Assembly: GCA_947000775.1 (NCBI GenBank)
Contig: CAMQGK010000001.1
Location: 3,660,001-3,724,000, forward strand
Length of the DNA stretch: 64,000 nt
Reading direction: 5' to 3'
DNA from: Pterois miles
Lineage: Eukaryota; Chordata; Actinopteri; Perciformes; Scorpaenidae
Part shown: piece by piece, positions 1 through 16,500 of the stretch
How positions within the stretch are numbered: position 1 is the first letter of the stretch
Layout: every line of letters begins with the position of its first letter
Translations under genes and position numbers: made by a program
The notes under the pieces: model-generated
Database searches by the model: none
What the model was told of the DNA's origin: nothing
The model's input: only the letters and a program-made list of their open reading frames with translations

Positions 1-858
1 GTGAATACACGAACACTCTGGGTTACAGGTTCCGTGTGTTCGTCGAAGTGAATTGACGGTTTGGAAAAAACAGGCCGCATGAATTGCCCAACATTTATAC
101 TTTTACGTAAACACACACATGATCGAGTGCCCTCTGGTTATAGTACCTAGCCTTTACTGAAGCCCCACGTTGATGTGTGTCGAGCTAGTCGTTTAAACGT
201 GTCGTAATAGCGGCGATAGTCGGTGTTACCAGAACCCATGACTCATATCACTCAGTGAAGCTGTTAGCAGTCGAGTCGTGTTCATGATACACGGACTTGG
301 TATGTGTATTTGTTCAGTGCCAGTTCATATCACAGAGTGTGTTCTGGTGGGTGAATTGGCAACAGGAGAGTGGGGTAGACTTGACACTTTGAAGAGCTCC
401 CACCGTGGCTTCATTTCCACACTGTTTCCTGGTATCTTCTTCCAAGGGAATCCATAAACTTGGTTGCGAAGTGGTGCGTGTCAGCATGCCAGGGTGGGGC
501 AGAGGCCTCCACCTCACTCTAAAGTAGCTCTAGACCTAAAATTAACAGTAGAGGCTGTAGTATATGTGCTGAGGTGCCCTGGGGCCCTCTTCCCCTGAGC
601 TGGTGCAGAACTGAACTGAGATAGCACCGGCCAGGAGGCTGTTGTGAAATACATGAAGCAACTTCCATATAGCATGTTAATGTTGACATTTATACTCAGA
701 GTGCCTCTCTGTCTTGTACATTGATTTCATGTGACATTTCCTCATTGTTTTGCTTGTGAAGATAAGATAAAATGTTCCTTTATTGGTCCCACAGTGGAGA
801 AATTCACAAGATCACTGAGGTATAATCAATTGTTGTCTTAAACTTCTTTTCATCACAG
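1..858. other. Intron 1 / upstream part of ube2d3, no exon recognised
   Basis: No coding exon could be recognised here. The next exon (from 859) begins at about residue 9 of the E2 family, so the exon with the start codon must lie to the left of the window. The only identifiable element is an inverted L2-type LINE tail near 760-808. The short open frames in this stretch have no recognisable protein content. Confidence 0.5.
760..808 (-). repeat. L2/Maui-type LINE 3' tail (fragment)
   Basis: Read on the minus strand this gives a stretch with CCACTGTGGGACCAATAAAG followed by a short (TATCT)n-like tail. It is the same 3' end seen at 21497-21560 and in the L2 copies of the array. Only the last about 50 bp are present. 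Confidence 0.7.
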
Positions 859-5283
<4,425 letters not shown>

Positions 5284-6956
5284 GGTAAGATCAAGAGCCA
5301 GTGCTGCATCTTGGCTGCTGTTTTGGCTTTGTCTGTTGTGTTTGTGATGCTCTGGTCTCACTGACATAACTGTGATTATACAGTTTTCTCTTGCATGAAA
5401 ATGTACTCAAATAAGTACATCCTTACTGATATGAGAGTAAAATCCAAACGGGGCGTGTTTAAAGGCTCAAGACACACAAAACGGACATAAAACAAGCAGC
5501 AATGAAGGCCTGTTGCATCATCTGTTTTGGCCAAAAAGTTATATTTGAACAAAGACTACAGCCAACTAGTATGTACGTTCTGCACCTAGGTGAGATGAAA
5601 TAACTCTCCACACCAGCATGTGGCGGTAGTCTGTATTCATCCTTCAAAACCACAAACCGGAACACCAAGGACGGCAGATATATGAGCAGTTCTGATACAC
5701 ACATGGGGGAAAAAAAGCAGCATTTGCCGACCATTAGCTCCATTCCAGATTGGCATACTAGGTCGCTGGTCAACCGGCCTGGTGTGTCAGGTCCTTAAAG
5801 TGGCAATGTCGAGAATTTCATTTAAGTAAATCTTTAAGTCACTATCTATCACCAAATAAGGTAATGCAATGGTGATTGAGAATATTGCCAACTGATAAAA
5901 ATATTGCAATATTTGCACAATTATGAAATGGAAGTCCGTGATGACATTCCCAGAAAACTAGTTTTCCCCTCTGTATATACAGAAAAACTGGAACTATGCC
6001 CACAGTTCTGAAAGCTTGAAGTACATGTACATAGACATTTATAGAAATAGATTTTTTTTTTTATTGCTATGCTTATTTTTCAACAAGAAGACTCCAGACT
6101 GCTCAACTCTGAACACCATTCAGTTGTGTTCACTTTAAGGTCTTTTCATGCCCAATAACCTTTCATGATTCCAGTTCAACAATCATCTTAATAGACCGCA
6201 CAGTACTTTTATTTAGTTACTTTTTATTTTATACATACATTTACGATCATATTTTTTTTGTATGATTGGAAAATCAATGTGAAGAGACTTTAGATGGGTT
6301 GATCTGTCACAGTTTATAGTGGGTTGCCTTTTATTTTTCACAGTTAATGTTGCGTGGTAGGCAGTCGTCTGCAGAGACTGTTCGGAAAAATGTTCCTGGT
6401 GGTGCATTCGAGGACACGCCGGCAGTTAGTTGCCAAAAAGAACAGCATTCATGAGCTATGTCTGATGATGAAACTGAAGCCTAGCAGACAAACAATAAGG
6501 ATAATACAGGTTTATTTTTATGAAGAGGTTGCTGTTGGAGCATGTTATGAACCCTCAAGTGTCAACACACTGTCTGTGGGTTGTAGAGAAACATCCTGAA
6601 CACTGCAAAATGAGAAGAAAAGAGAAAATACAGGCAGAGGGCTGCAGGTTCTCTGTAGATACAGACACCATCATGCACTTCTAGTGGGTCATTAAATGAT
6701 GATTGAGAGGGATTATTTTTCAAGCCATACATTGTTATTTAGGAAAATGTTGCATATTATACCATATTTAATTATTGCTTCTTGTAACAGCGTTGTAGGA
6801 GAGAAGCAGAGTTTTCGGTGCATGTAAACGTAGCCACTAACTCCAGCATGAAAAAGTTTGGTGTTGCAAAAAATGATGCATCCTTACTTGTCAGAGGAAT
6901 ATTTCACCATTTCAAACTAGGTTGTACAAAGTGTCCAGTATTTATATGCATGTACT

Positions 6957-7219
6957 GTAGGGATGTGACGGTGAAGAAGTTTTCTCACCGTTAATAAACT
7001 TGTGACAACGCTGGTGTTATTGATTACACCGGATATTTACAAGAAAAGGTGACAGTCGGCATCTGGAGACCGCACACTGGCCTCTCCGATCCGGCTCTCA
7101 CTGCAGGGCCGGAGGCTTCCACTCGGTGCTGCACACACCGACCGTGACCGCTCTGTCCTCTGCACGGTGACGACCTTACGGTTGCTTAATAGCGTTGGTG
7201 TTAAATTTGACCCCACCAT
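6957..7219. repeat. Remnant of a DNA transposon (GGATGTGACGGTGA end)
   Basis: A left end of the GGGATGTGACGGTGA type common in fish genomes is followed by GATTACACCGGATATTTACA and a GC-rich body. The right end is degraded. Class assignment (hAT-like) is from memory only. Confidence 0.4.
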
Positions 7220-7516
7220 CACCCAATGTCAGCTGGGTTTGGCTCCAGCCCCGCTACGCCAAACAGGGTAAGAGCCTGCAGATGGATGGCAAATATTCAC
7301 CTAATATGCCTTCCTTTGGAGGTTTTCTGGGCACATCCAACTGGTAAGAGGCCCCGGGGTAGACCCAGAACTCTCTGGAGAGGTTTATGTATCTCGTCTG
7401 GCCTGGAATGTCTCAGGGTCCCCTGTCACATGCTTTAATGAATCTTGAATTAAAAAGCGAGTGTGCAACGATTCGTAGTCTAAAAAAATGTTTTTTTCTT
7501 TTTTTTCTCTTTGCAG

Positions 7517-7562
7517 ATACACCAAAACGGCAAAAGACTGGACACACAAATACGCCATGTGA
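7517..7562 (+). CDS. ube2d3: Alternative last coding exon of ube2d3
   Basis: A pyrimidine tract and AG at 7515-7516 precede a frame that continues in the phase left by the exon ending at 3371. It reads YTKTAKDWTHKYAM and then TGA. Using it in place of 5235-5283 gives a 147-residue E2, exactly the usual family length. It encodes the last C-terminal helix with different residues from the other version (YNKLAQEWTAKYAML). The two exons cannot both be used, since each has its own stop. From memory, human UBE2D3 also has alternative C-terminal exons, which supports a real isoform pair. Confidence 0.8.
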
Positions 7563-8610
7563 TGCCGTCGTTTGGAAAGCTGGTGAAAAAAAAAATTATG
7601 TTGCTGGTTCAAACAAAAAATACGGGATTGCTTTTCTTTTTCACTTTTTTTTTGTTTTTGTTTTTGTTTTGTTTTTTTGATTAATCAGAGCATTTTACCC
7701 CCTACTTTTCCCACCTGCGCGCTCATAAGAAGATAGTGTTTTCTCTCTAGGACACGTGCCAGTTTCTGTGAAGTTTCAACTCCCGTTTTGTGCGGAGTTT
7801 AAAAAATAAATAAATAAATAAATATCAACCATAGTTCTGAACACTCAGCTTGAGCATGCACCAGTAAGAGTTGGTGATGTTAGTCATTTACTCTGCACAC
7901 ACTTAGTAGAATCTGATGCGACTGGTCTCCTGAACGCTATCAGCCTCATGGTGATCCAGGCCGTTCACTGGCTGGATCCTGTGCGGTTGATATTTACTTG
8001 ATTAAACTGGATCTCTAAGAGCACTTACAGAGAAACCTGTCTTTTGCCATACCTGTAAATTCTGAATTTTAAAGTTTCAAATTGGCAAAGAAACAAAAAT
8101 GCATTTTATTTAGCAAAATCCAATCTGAACTATTTGGGAAACTGGTTAGTGGCTCTTGTATCTGCCTTCTGGACTGGTGTGATGTCCCTATGTTTTTCTG
8201 ATCTTTAGTATAGGACTCTATTACCTGAGGGAAGAAGTGTATCTTATTCCACTATCAAAGTGTGTGTACAGAGAAGCACAGCAGTATATATCAATGTTAA
8301 GGAAACAAAATATAAGAACTTCAATGTTGTATTTTATGCATGTTAATAAAGGTAGGCTATTATATCTGATATGTTTCTGCAAATTAAGTGGATTGTAAGG
8401 CTGAACAGTTGGAAAAATATGGTTCCCCTCAAAGGCTTTCTTTTTCTTTTTCGTTATTTAGAAGCCAGTAGATGAGCTATTAGTTTTATGCCCACTCGAA
8501 CACTGTCTTCTTGTAGCCCTAAAATATTGATGCAAAGCTAATGGTTGATAATCAACTTGTGGCTCTGTTTCTTTTTAGTTTTCCCTCCAATAAAGTTACT
8601 TAAAACCATA
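7563..8610 (+). other. ube2d3: Probable ube2d3 3' untranslated region
   Basis: AT-rich non-coding sequence follows the TGA at 7560-7562. Candidate polyadenylation signals AATAAA lie near 8343 and at 8589-8594. No splice or coding signals were found. Confidence 0.45.
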
Positions 8611-9416
8611 AAATGAATCAGAGTGGTGTTTGTTTTTGTTCCATTTAAAGTAAATATATAAACTAGGGTTAAAGTTGACACTTAATGCCGTGGTAACATG
8701 AATTTGTTTTACTGCCACTTATTTCTTTAATGCAACTTTAAAGTTAAAGTGAAGACAGTGGCACCATATGAAATGTGAACAGCACTCAAGAGCGCAGACC
8801 TCCACCAAAGTGCCCAAGTAGGATTTGATTGTTTTTGTTTACTGCTGATACTGTAGTACTTTTAGTTAGGAACAGTTTTGAATGCAGTTTTTGCTGCTTT
8901 TGCTGTTTTTTTTAACAATATTATGCTCTTCAGGTTCTCTATAATTGATTACTATATCAATAACTTTTATTTGCACACAAAACAAAATCCAGATAAAAAT
9001 GATTATATTTATATATTATTAACTTATCAAAACACTAATCTTGTTTTTGTTCAACATTACAAAAACACAACACTTGAATTTTATCTTAAAAATTGTGACA
9101 AAATTTTGATTCTAATGTTAAGAGACTTGAAGAGGCATAATTTTACACATCTTATTAACCTTTTCCACCCCTAGGTACTTTTTTTTTTTTTAATACATCT
9201 GGGGTTTGTCTTTGTGGATAAATTTGGCTGTGTTGATGCATATGGTCTGAGATTTGGTCAGGGTGTGCATTTTGTGGTGAATTGTGATATTTCAGATTTT
9301 TTTTAAGTCTTTAAAACACTCCTGAACCTTTTTAGAGCAGTCCTTGGTCCCTATGTGTAAAAGTAATTCATGCCTTGGGGGGTCAAAGTCCTTTAAACTT
9401 GCAGTTTTTGTTTTCT

Positions 9417-9430
9417 CCACCAGATGGCGC
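9417..9430 (+). promoter_or_regulatory. CTCF-like motif between ube2d3 and manba
   Basis: The 14-mer CCACCAGATGGCGC fits the core CTCF consensus CCASYAGRKGGCRS at every position. It lies about 1.1 kb upstream of manba. A second near-match in the same orientation is at 27710-27723. Occupancy cannot be judged from sequence. Confidence 0.5.
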
Positions 9431-9510
9431 CATTTTCCCATGTACAGCCTGTCTGGCATTAACCATGTATTTCAGTGAGGAAGTCATAGAGAGGTGTTGA
9501 GTAGTATTTA

Positions 9511-9512
<2 letters not shown>

Positions 9513-9572
<60 letters not shown>
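9513..9572. repeat. (GT)n microsatellite, about 30 units
   Basis: An uninterrupted GT run of about 60 bp. The open frames through it (poly Cys-Val or His-Thr) are artefacts of the repeat. Confidence 0.95.
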
Positions 9573-9574
<2 letters not shown>

Positions 9575-10440
9575 ACACACACTTGTGGAAAGTCCCGCTG
9601 CAGTGCACTTCCTTGTTATCAGGCTGCTCTCACGTTCAAAGCCCCGTTATGATCGATAATGATCACTTATCATGCTCACAAAGAAAAAATCGACACTTTC
9701 AGACATGCACTCCTTCATATAATAAAAATATCATACATTTTGCAGGATTTCAATAGCTTACACACGAAGTGAACCAAAACAAAGTCTGACTTTGTTTATT
9801 CAGGTGCGATCGCAGGTAAATTATAAATATATGTCACATGGATCTGGGCTCATTTCGTCCTACCTGTCAAGATGAGTAGACACCGCTACAGCACGACAGA
9901 AGCTAATCAAAGACATATCCTAGGCTGCGATAATTATGATAAAACAATCAACTTTCCTTTCAGTATATTGAAAATATTTCCGTTTTTGTGCATTTGTCCC
10001 ATAAACAATTCATGTACTATCACAAAAACTGGCATTTAAGGGGTTAAACCCCTGAAAGGAATGAGTAATTGATATGTATGATGAGGACTGAAGTTGATGA
10101 TAGTATTCCTAAAAAAATCAGAACAATACAGTAATAGGTAATATTTTTATGGCAGTCTTTATTGCATGTATTTTTTATACATAAGGGAGCCAGATTGAGA
10201 TTTTTTAAGGGGTGGAGAAGGGTTAAAATAATAATACTTTATTTCACCCTTTTACAGATGATGTAATTCAAATTCCTCATAACTTTATTTAAATAATACA
10301 AAACTATTTATGTTTTTTTTACCTAATTGCCTAAATAGGAAGAGTAAAATATTTATATAAATTTTGCTTTTAAACCTCTCACAAATCTTTTATGAAACAC
10401 ATCCCAAAATAAAATAAAAAAAGACTCCAATCACCTGACT
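9573..10440. other. Intergenic, nothing recognised
   Basis: AT-rich single-copy-looking sequence between the GT microsatellite and the manba promoter. No exon, RNA gene or repeat could be supported. Confidence 0.4.
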
Positions 10441-10452
10441 GACACGAGGTGG

Positions 10453-10475
10453 GTCATGTGACGAACCCGGAAGCG
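10453..10475 (+). promoter_or_regulatory. manba: CLEAR-like E-box and ETS site in manba promoter
   Basis: GTCATGTGAC (10453-10462) differs at one base from the CLEAR palindrome GTCACGTGAC, which is bound by TFEB/TFE3/MITF to co-regulate lysosomal genes. It lies 105 bp before the manba ATG. An ETS-type CCGGAAGC follows at once. No TATA box is seen, as expected of a housekeeping promoter. Confidence 0.6.
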
Positions 10476-10566
10476 CCCCTCGGTACAACAGCAACAAAAC
10501 ACAAATAGTGCGCTTCTAGAGAGTATTCCCGTGACTTATCGTGGCAGAAACAACAAGCTAAACGCT

Positions 10567-13500
10567 ATGACTGCGCGCGGAACCTGTATTTGTGTTTTAC
10601 TGTGTTTGTTTTTCGGGGTTTTATCGGTATTTTGTTCAGTAACTGTGAGTCTGAACGGTAAATGGATGCTGTCAAACTCCAACGGTTCATTGTCGCTGCT
10701 CGCAGAGGTGCCCGGATGTGTTCATTCAGCTCTACAGCTGCAGGGATACATCCAGGTAGGTCAATACATGACTTTATATGAGGATATATATAACTGTGTA
10801 CTCCCTTTGTTGTATTTTATTCTGCAAGTACACCATGGCGTTTATTGGATAGACCTTTTCACTTCTGTGGTGAAATAAAGTACAGTAACTCAAGACCTGT
10901 ACTTAAGGACAAGTCTGAGGTACTTTATTTGAGTATTTGTTTTATGCTGCTGTATACTTCACTACATTTCAGTGGTTCAAGTACTCAGATCTTTTACTTA
11001 AAGAGAACATTATCTAAGTTTCCAACATGTTATTTACTAGGAACGTTCAATCTTTTACAGTATTTGTGAACATGAGCTACTCTGTCAAAGCCAGAGACCT
11101 GAATAGTATTCTGTATAGCATAGTATTGATTCATGTATTAATTTAGGGATGCAAATAATAAGTATTTTCATTGTCGATTATTTCCTTAATTAATCGATTA
11201 GTTGTTTGGTCTATAAAATGTCAGCAAATGTTGAAAAATGTCGATCAGCTCAAGATGACGTCCTCAAATGTTTTGTTTTGTCCACAACTCAAATATATTC
11301 AGTTTACTGTCACAGAGGAGTAAAGAAACTAGAAAATACTGAAGTTGAAGAAGTTCCAATCAGAGACTTTTGACTTATTTTAGATTAAAATATGACTCAA
11401 ATCGATTGTCAAAATAGTTGGCGATTAATTGAATAGTTGACGACTAATCGATTAATTCTTCTAGTCCAGTTTGGTTATATTTAATATATTTTATTAGAGA
11501 AAAAAAACTGATATATTTGCTCTGAGTTATGGCTCAACAGGGAATTAATTAATTTCCTCTAATATCATGTTGAGAATTCGGGCTGCAACCAACGATTATT
11601 GTCATTGTCAATTAATCGATTATTACCTCAGTTACCGAAGAATTTGAAAAAACGTAATGGTATGTATAGAACACAAAGCCCTTAAACTAAGAATCGGAGT
11701 TAGGGTTAAATCATCAGTAGCAGCTGGACTTGAAGGATAAGGGAAACTCAGAGGACAAAAACATGCAGATTCAGGACAGGGAGGAAAGGTGGTTTGAAAG
11801 AGGCCATGTAGAGAAGCCATCACTCAACAGAGGAGGAAACCTAAGGCATTACTCGTCTTCCACCTACAATGCTGTGCAACCATCCCTTCCCAGGAGATTA
11901 AACCACCGTTCACACCTGACCTCGCCGGACAGCCACTCACACCCGGCATCAGCTGACTCTGAGGACCCACAGCTACAGTCATCACACATAGGAGCACCAA
12001 TATACTGAATGGTTTCTGTTATCCTGCTATGAACCCCACAGAGGTTAAACTCCTGGGATCCCCTGCTAGTTAGTCAGGACTGAAGAAGCTTCTTGGATGA
12101 CAAGTGAAATGTCTTCTAGAATCTAAACCAAGTCCAGTTGCTGTGGATTTAAACCGTATTCGGATGACTGAGAACCTTCACAAACATACAGGAGAGGATT
12201 GACATCAGAAATATTCCTAAATCCTTTCATACTTTTGTTTTAGGACCCATATTTCAGGTTCAACGATGTGTCTTATCGGTGGATTGCCTTTGACAACTGG
12301 ACATACACAACCACATTTACTGGCTCTGCCCAGCTGAGGTCAGTATCATGAATTGTATTGTTTTTTTTTTTATATACACAGTATATTTCTATTCCCTGCC
12401 CCTGACTCAGCTGTGTATTCTCTGTATTAACAGGGCCAGACAGAAGGTGCTGCTCGTCTTTGACGGCGTTGACACCGTAGCATCGATTTGGCTCAATGGA
12501 GTCGTCATCGGGAAGACGGACAACATGTTTCGTAGATATGTATGTTCACTGGAAAATAAGCACTGTACGCATTTTCTTGCATGCACCATTTGCTTCAGAT
12601 CCCATCGTGTTTTTGGTGTGTAGGACTTCCCAGTCGTAGACTTGCTGAGGGACAAGGATAATGTGCTGAAAGTCAGCTTGTTGTCTCCAGTTGTTTATGC
12701 GTCTGAGCGGAGGAAAGTTCATTCTGCTTACAGAGTTCCTCCTGAGTGTCCTCCAGATGTCCAGAAGGGGGAGTGCCACGTCAATTTTATCAGAAAAGTG
12801 AGTACCTGACAAAATAAATGCATGAATAAATGAATGAATGACTTGATAAATAGATAAATGTCATTATATGCAACAAAAATAATGTAAAAAATAAATATAG
12901 CTATTAATTAATTGATAAAATGTGACATAAATTGATATTTCTGTATTAATCTGCTTCTTTAATTTTCATGTTGAATGACAGCCCCCTCATTTGCATAATG
13001 AAGCAGACATGCATAAATAAATGTGAAAGTAAATGTATAAAGAAAAGAATTAATAAAAAAAATAAGTTTTAGGAAATAAGAAGTAAAAGAAAATTGTGCA
13101 TGAATAAATACATTTAAAAATAAACATAACATCAATAAAAATTACATGCAGAAAATGAATAAATAAATAAATTCAACAAAATAATGAAAAATAAATACAT
13201 AAATAAAAGGGAAAGTTAAACAGAAGAGTCAGTAAATATGGGAAGATAACTAAATAAAGAAGCAAACTAAAACAGAAATATCAATTTATGTCACATTTAA
13301 TCAATTAATTAATTGCAAAATTTTGTTTTAATATTATTGTTGCCACATTTAATGGCATTTATTTATCTATCAAGTATTTATTTATTTTTATTTTACCAGG
13401 TTCTGTCCATGTTTAACCTCACCTCTGGAATATGAAAGTAAAATAGTCTGATCAAAACAAACGTTTTTACTCAACAGTTTAAAAACCTGATTTTTCCAAA

Positions 13501-16500
13501 GCAGATAAGGTAGAGAAGAGGATTGTTTTGATGTTTCCATTTTATTAAATTAACTATACATGCAGACCAAAGTCTCACACCTTTAAGAGCACTTCCATTT
13601 CAACGCTAATCTTAAGTTCAATCACTCTGTTTTGGTGAAGGAGCAAAGCTCTTTCAGTTGGGATTGGGGGCCTTCGTTCCCCACGATGGGACTGTGGAAG
13701 GGAGTTCGACTGGAGGGGTTTGACGTCCTGCAGCTCATCCAGGTTTCATCTGTTCCTCTATATGGTACATCTCATTTCATCTTTAACGACAACATTTTGT
13801 TGAGTAAACCTATTAAACCTAAGGAATGCTGTCAAACATAAATGTATACTCACTTTGATCATTGTATGCTGGTTCAAGCACCTGAGTGTCAAAGTGAGAC
13901 AAATCTTTCCAAAGTAGAACAGCGTAATGCAACAGCACCACAAACTGCAAAATGGCCATAAAGTTGAATAAACACTGTTTCAACAAAACTGAATGTTATA
14001 ACCTTCATGAGGGTTTAACTTACTGCAGCGCTGCTGTAATAGGCTGCAATAGCTTTAGCTATAGGTGTACCTAATAAACTGGCAGCTGAGCGTAGATGGG
14101 AGTTTTCTTTTAAAATCTTGTATAAATATTTTCTCCCAGAGTTGTACGACTGAGAAATACTTTTTCACATTTCCAGCATAACTTTTCATTTTCTCGTCTC
14201 ACCCTAGTGAAATAATTAAATGTGTTTTTCTGTCTAGATGTCAGCTTCTCTCAGTGGAGAGTCCAGATTGAGCTTGTCGTCGATGCGGTTCAGACAACAA
14301 ACAGCCAAATCTCGCTCTCCGTGCCTGAGCTGGACTCAGAGCAGATCTACCAGACACAGTTTCTCCCAGGAAAGACCAAGAGCAGCTTCACCTTACACAT
14401 CAACACGGTACTCAGTGCAGTTTGGTCAAACGGTTTTCAGATTTTCAGTTTGAAGCTGGACAGGAATGTTCACCTGTGTCAGCATTTGCCTCATAAAGAT
14501 ACAGTACAGTGTGAGCAACAGTCTCGCACATTGCTTGAGTGTATTGTGACCCTCCTTGTTATCTCTGAATTACGTGTTACTAGTGAGAGCTTTTCCTTCT
14601 TCCTCCAGAGCAGCCAGGTGAGGCTGTGGTGGCCCAACGGCCACGGTGACCGACCCTTTTACCACCTCACTGTCAGAGGATTTCAGGATGGACTTTTGAT
14701 CCTGAACACAGAGTCTAAGGTCAGAGGTCACTCACAGTCTCCTCATATGTTCATTAGCCATCATTCAGCTGATGTTTACTAGGGCTTAAGGCCACAATGG
14801 TAATCACAATTATTTTTAATCAATATTGAGAGCATGATTATTTATCACCATTATTCATTTTAGGGACAAAGCATTTTTTGCACTGCATTCCTGCTAATGT
14901 ACAAATATTTGCATAAAAATGACATAGAATAAGGTTGTTATTCATCTGAATTCAGTGCATTTTTTTTCCCTGTAAACTAAACCGTACTAAAACCGTACTA
15001 CTCCTCTACTCTGGACTGCAGTCAAAACATTGAGGAAAGTTTCTCACAGGCTACAGCAGTGGGGTGCACAAACAACGGCGTGACAGCACACCAAAAGTGA
15101 AGCCAAAACATCTTGATCGCCAGCTGGTGGCTATTTAGGAAGTGCTTAATTTAATAGTTTTCTATGAGCGGAGCATGCAACGTCAGTATTGTAGTCGATC
15201 ATGTTCATTTCATTGTGGGAAGCAATTGTGATATTTGATAATTATACAATGTGCAGCCTCAGTGTATTATTTACCCAGGATAGTGCACTGTGACATAAGT
15301 GCATCAAATTCCTACTTTGATGACCTAAAAATCCCAATATATCTCCACCTCTTCCCTCTGAAAACATGACAGATTATGTGATGATCTGACATCCAACAAG
15401 AGATTAGATTACACTCATGATGCCGAGAACGTAATAATTGATTTCTGATTTATGCAGGACAAATTGTTGCACAGGAAAACAGCAGTGGCCAAGGTTTTGA
15501 TGTTGAGATGGGAAAAAGTCTTTTTGGGCCCAGCGGCATCATGTGACAGATGTGGATGTTGTAGTAGCACTGTTTGACTGCATAGCCTGGCGTTCCTCCT
15601 GGGGGCTTGGTCAAAACACAAGCTAAAAATGTTGATATTGCTCCACATTGTGCTCCAGAGATGAAACTGAATTCATAGATATAGGTGCTTTTTTTTTTGT
15701 TTTGGTGTTTGATGAAAATGTCTTCTGCAGGTGTATTTCCGGACAGTAGAACTTGTCCAGGAGCCACTTGTTGGGTCTCCAGGCCTGAGCTTTTATTTCC
15801 GCATCAATGGGAAACCAATTTTTCTGAAAGGCTCCAACTGGATCCCAGCCCACTCCTTCCAGGACCGAGTCACCCCTGCTGTGTGAGTGCCGTTTGAAAA
15901 AGTGCTTTTTCACCACACCTTGTTGCTTGATTCGTTTGAGTCCAGCCTAGCGAGGGGGAATACTGACCTCTAATTACTATGATATTCTGAGAGAAACTTC
16001 CCCTGTGTCTTTGTACAAATTTGTTTCTGACTTGGACTCACAGGACAGGTCTTGTTTGAACTACTGAGTCCGTTGTGAATGCATTAATGTTGAAGCTGCC
16101 TGCTCTCTGTTTGTCCTGCAGCTTGAGGAACTTGTTGCAGTCGGCGGTGAATGCGAGCATGAACGCTCTCAGGGTCTGGGGAGGAGGAGTGTATGAACAG
16201 GATCTCTTCTACAGCATCTGTGACGAGATGGGAATCATGGTAACTGCTGTCATTCTCTGGTGAAAACAACAACATTACATTGCTTAATCTTTGAACAGGT
16301 AGTTACAGGTGATATCTGCAATATTTTAACAAAAGATAAGCCTTAAAGATAATAGAAAAGATTTCCATACTCTTAGAGCCACGTACTATTTCACTACTTC
16401 TTTAATACTAAGCTTTCTGTCTGTCAGACCTTCATCAGAGCATACGTTACTCAACAAAGGACAGGCTGGTAGAAATAACCACCATTCTCATTACTGCTGG

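Noticed and set aside
9383..9756. Frames through the GT microsatellite (poly His-Thr and poly Cys-Val)
   Set aside because: A product of the dinucleotide repeat, with no gene features.
10531..10566. Upstream in-frame GTG start for manba
   Set aside because: ATG at 10567 is a normal start and directly gives the signal peptide.
13641..13742. An earlier donor at 13743 for manba exon 5
   Set aside because: It would put exon 6 out of frame. The donor at 13765 keeps the frame and the protein similarity (VPLYDVSFSQW).
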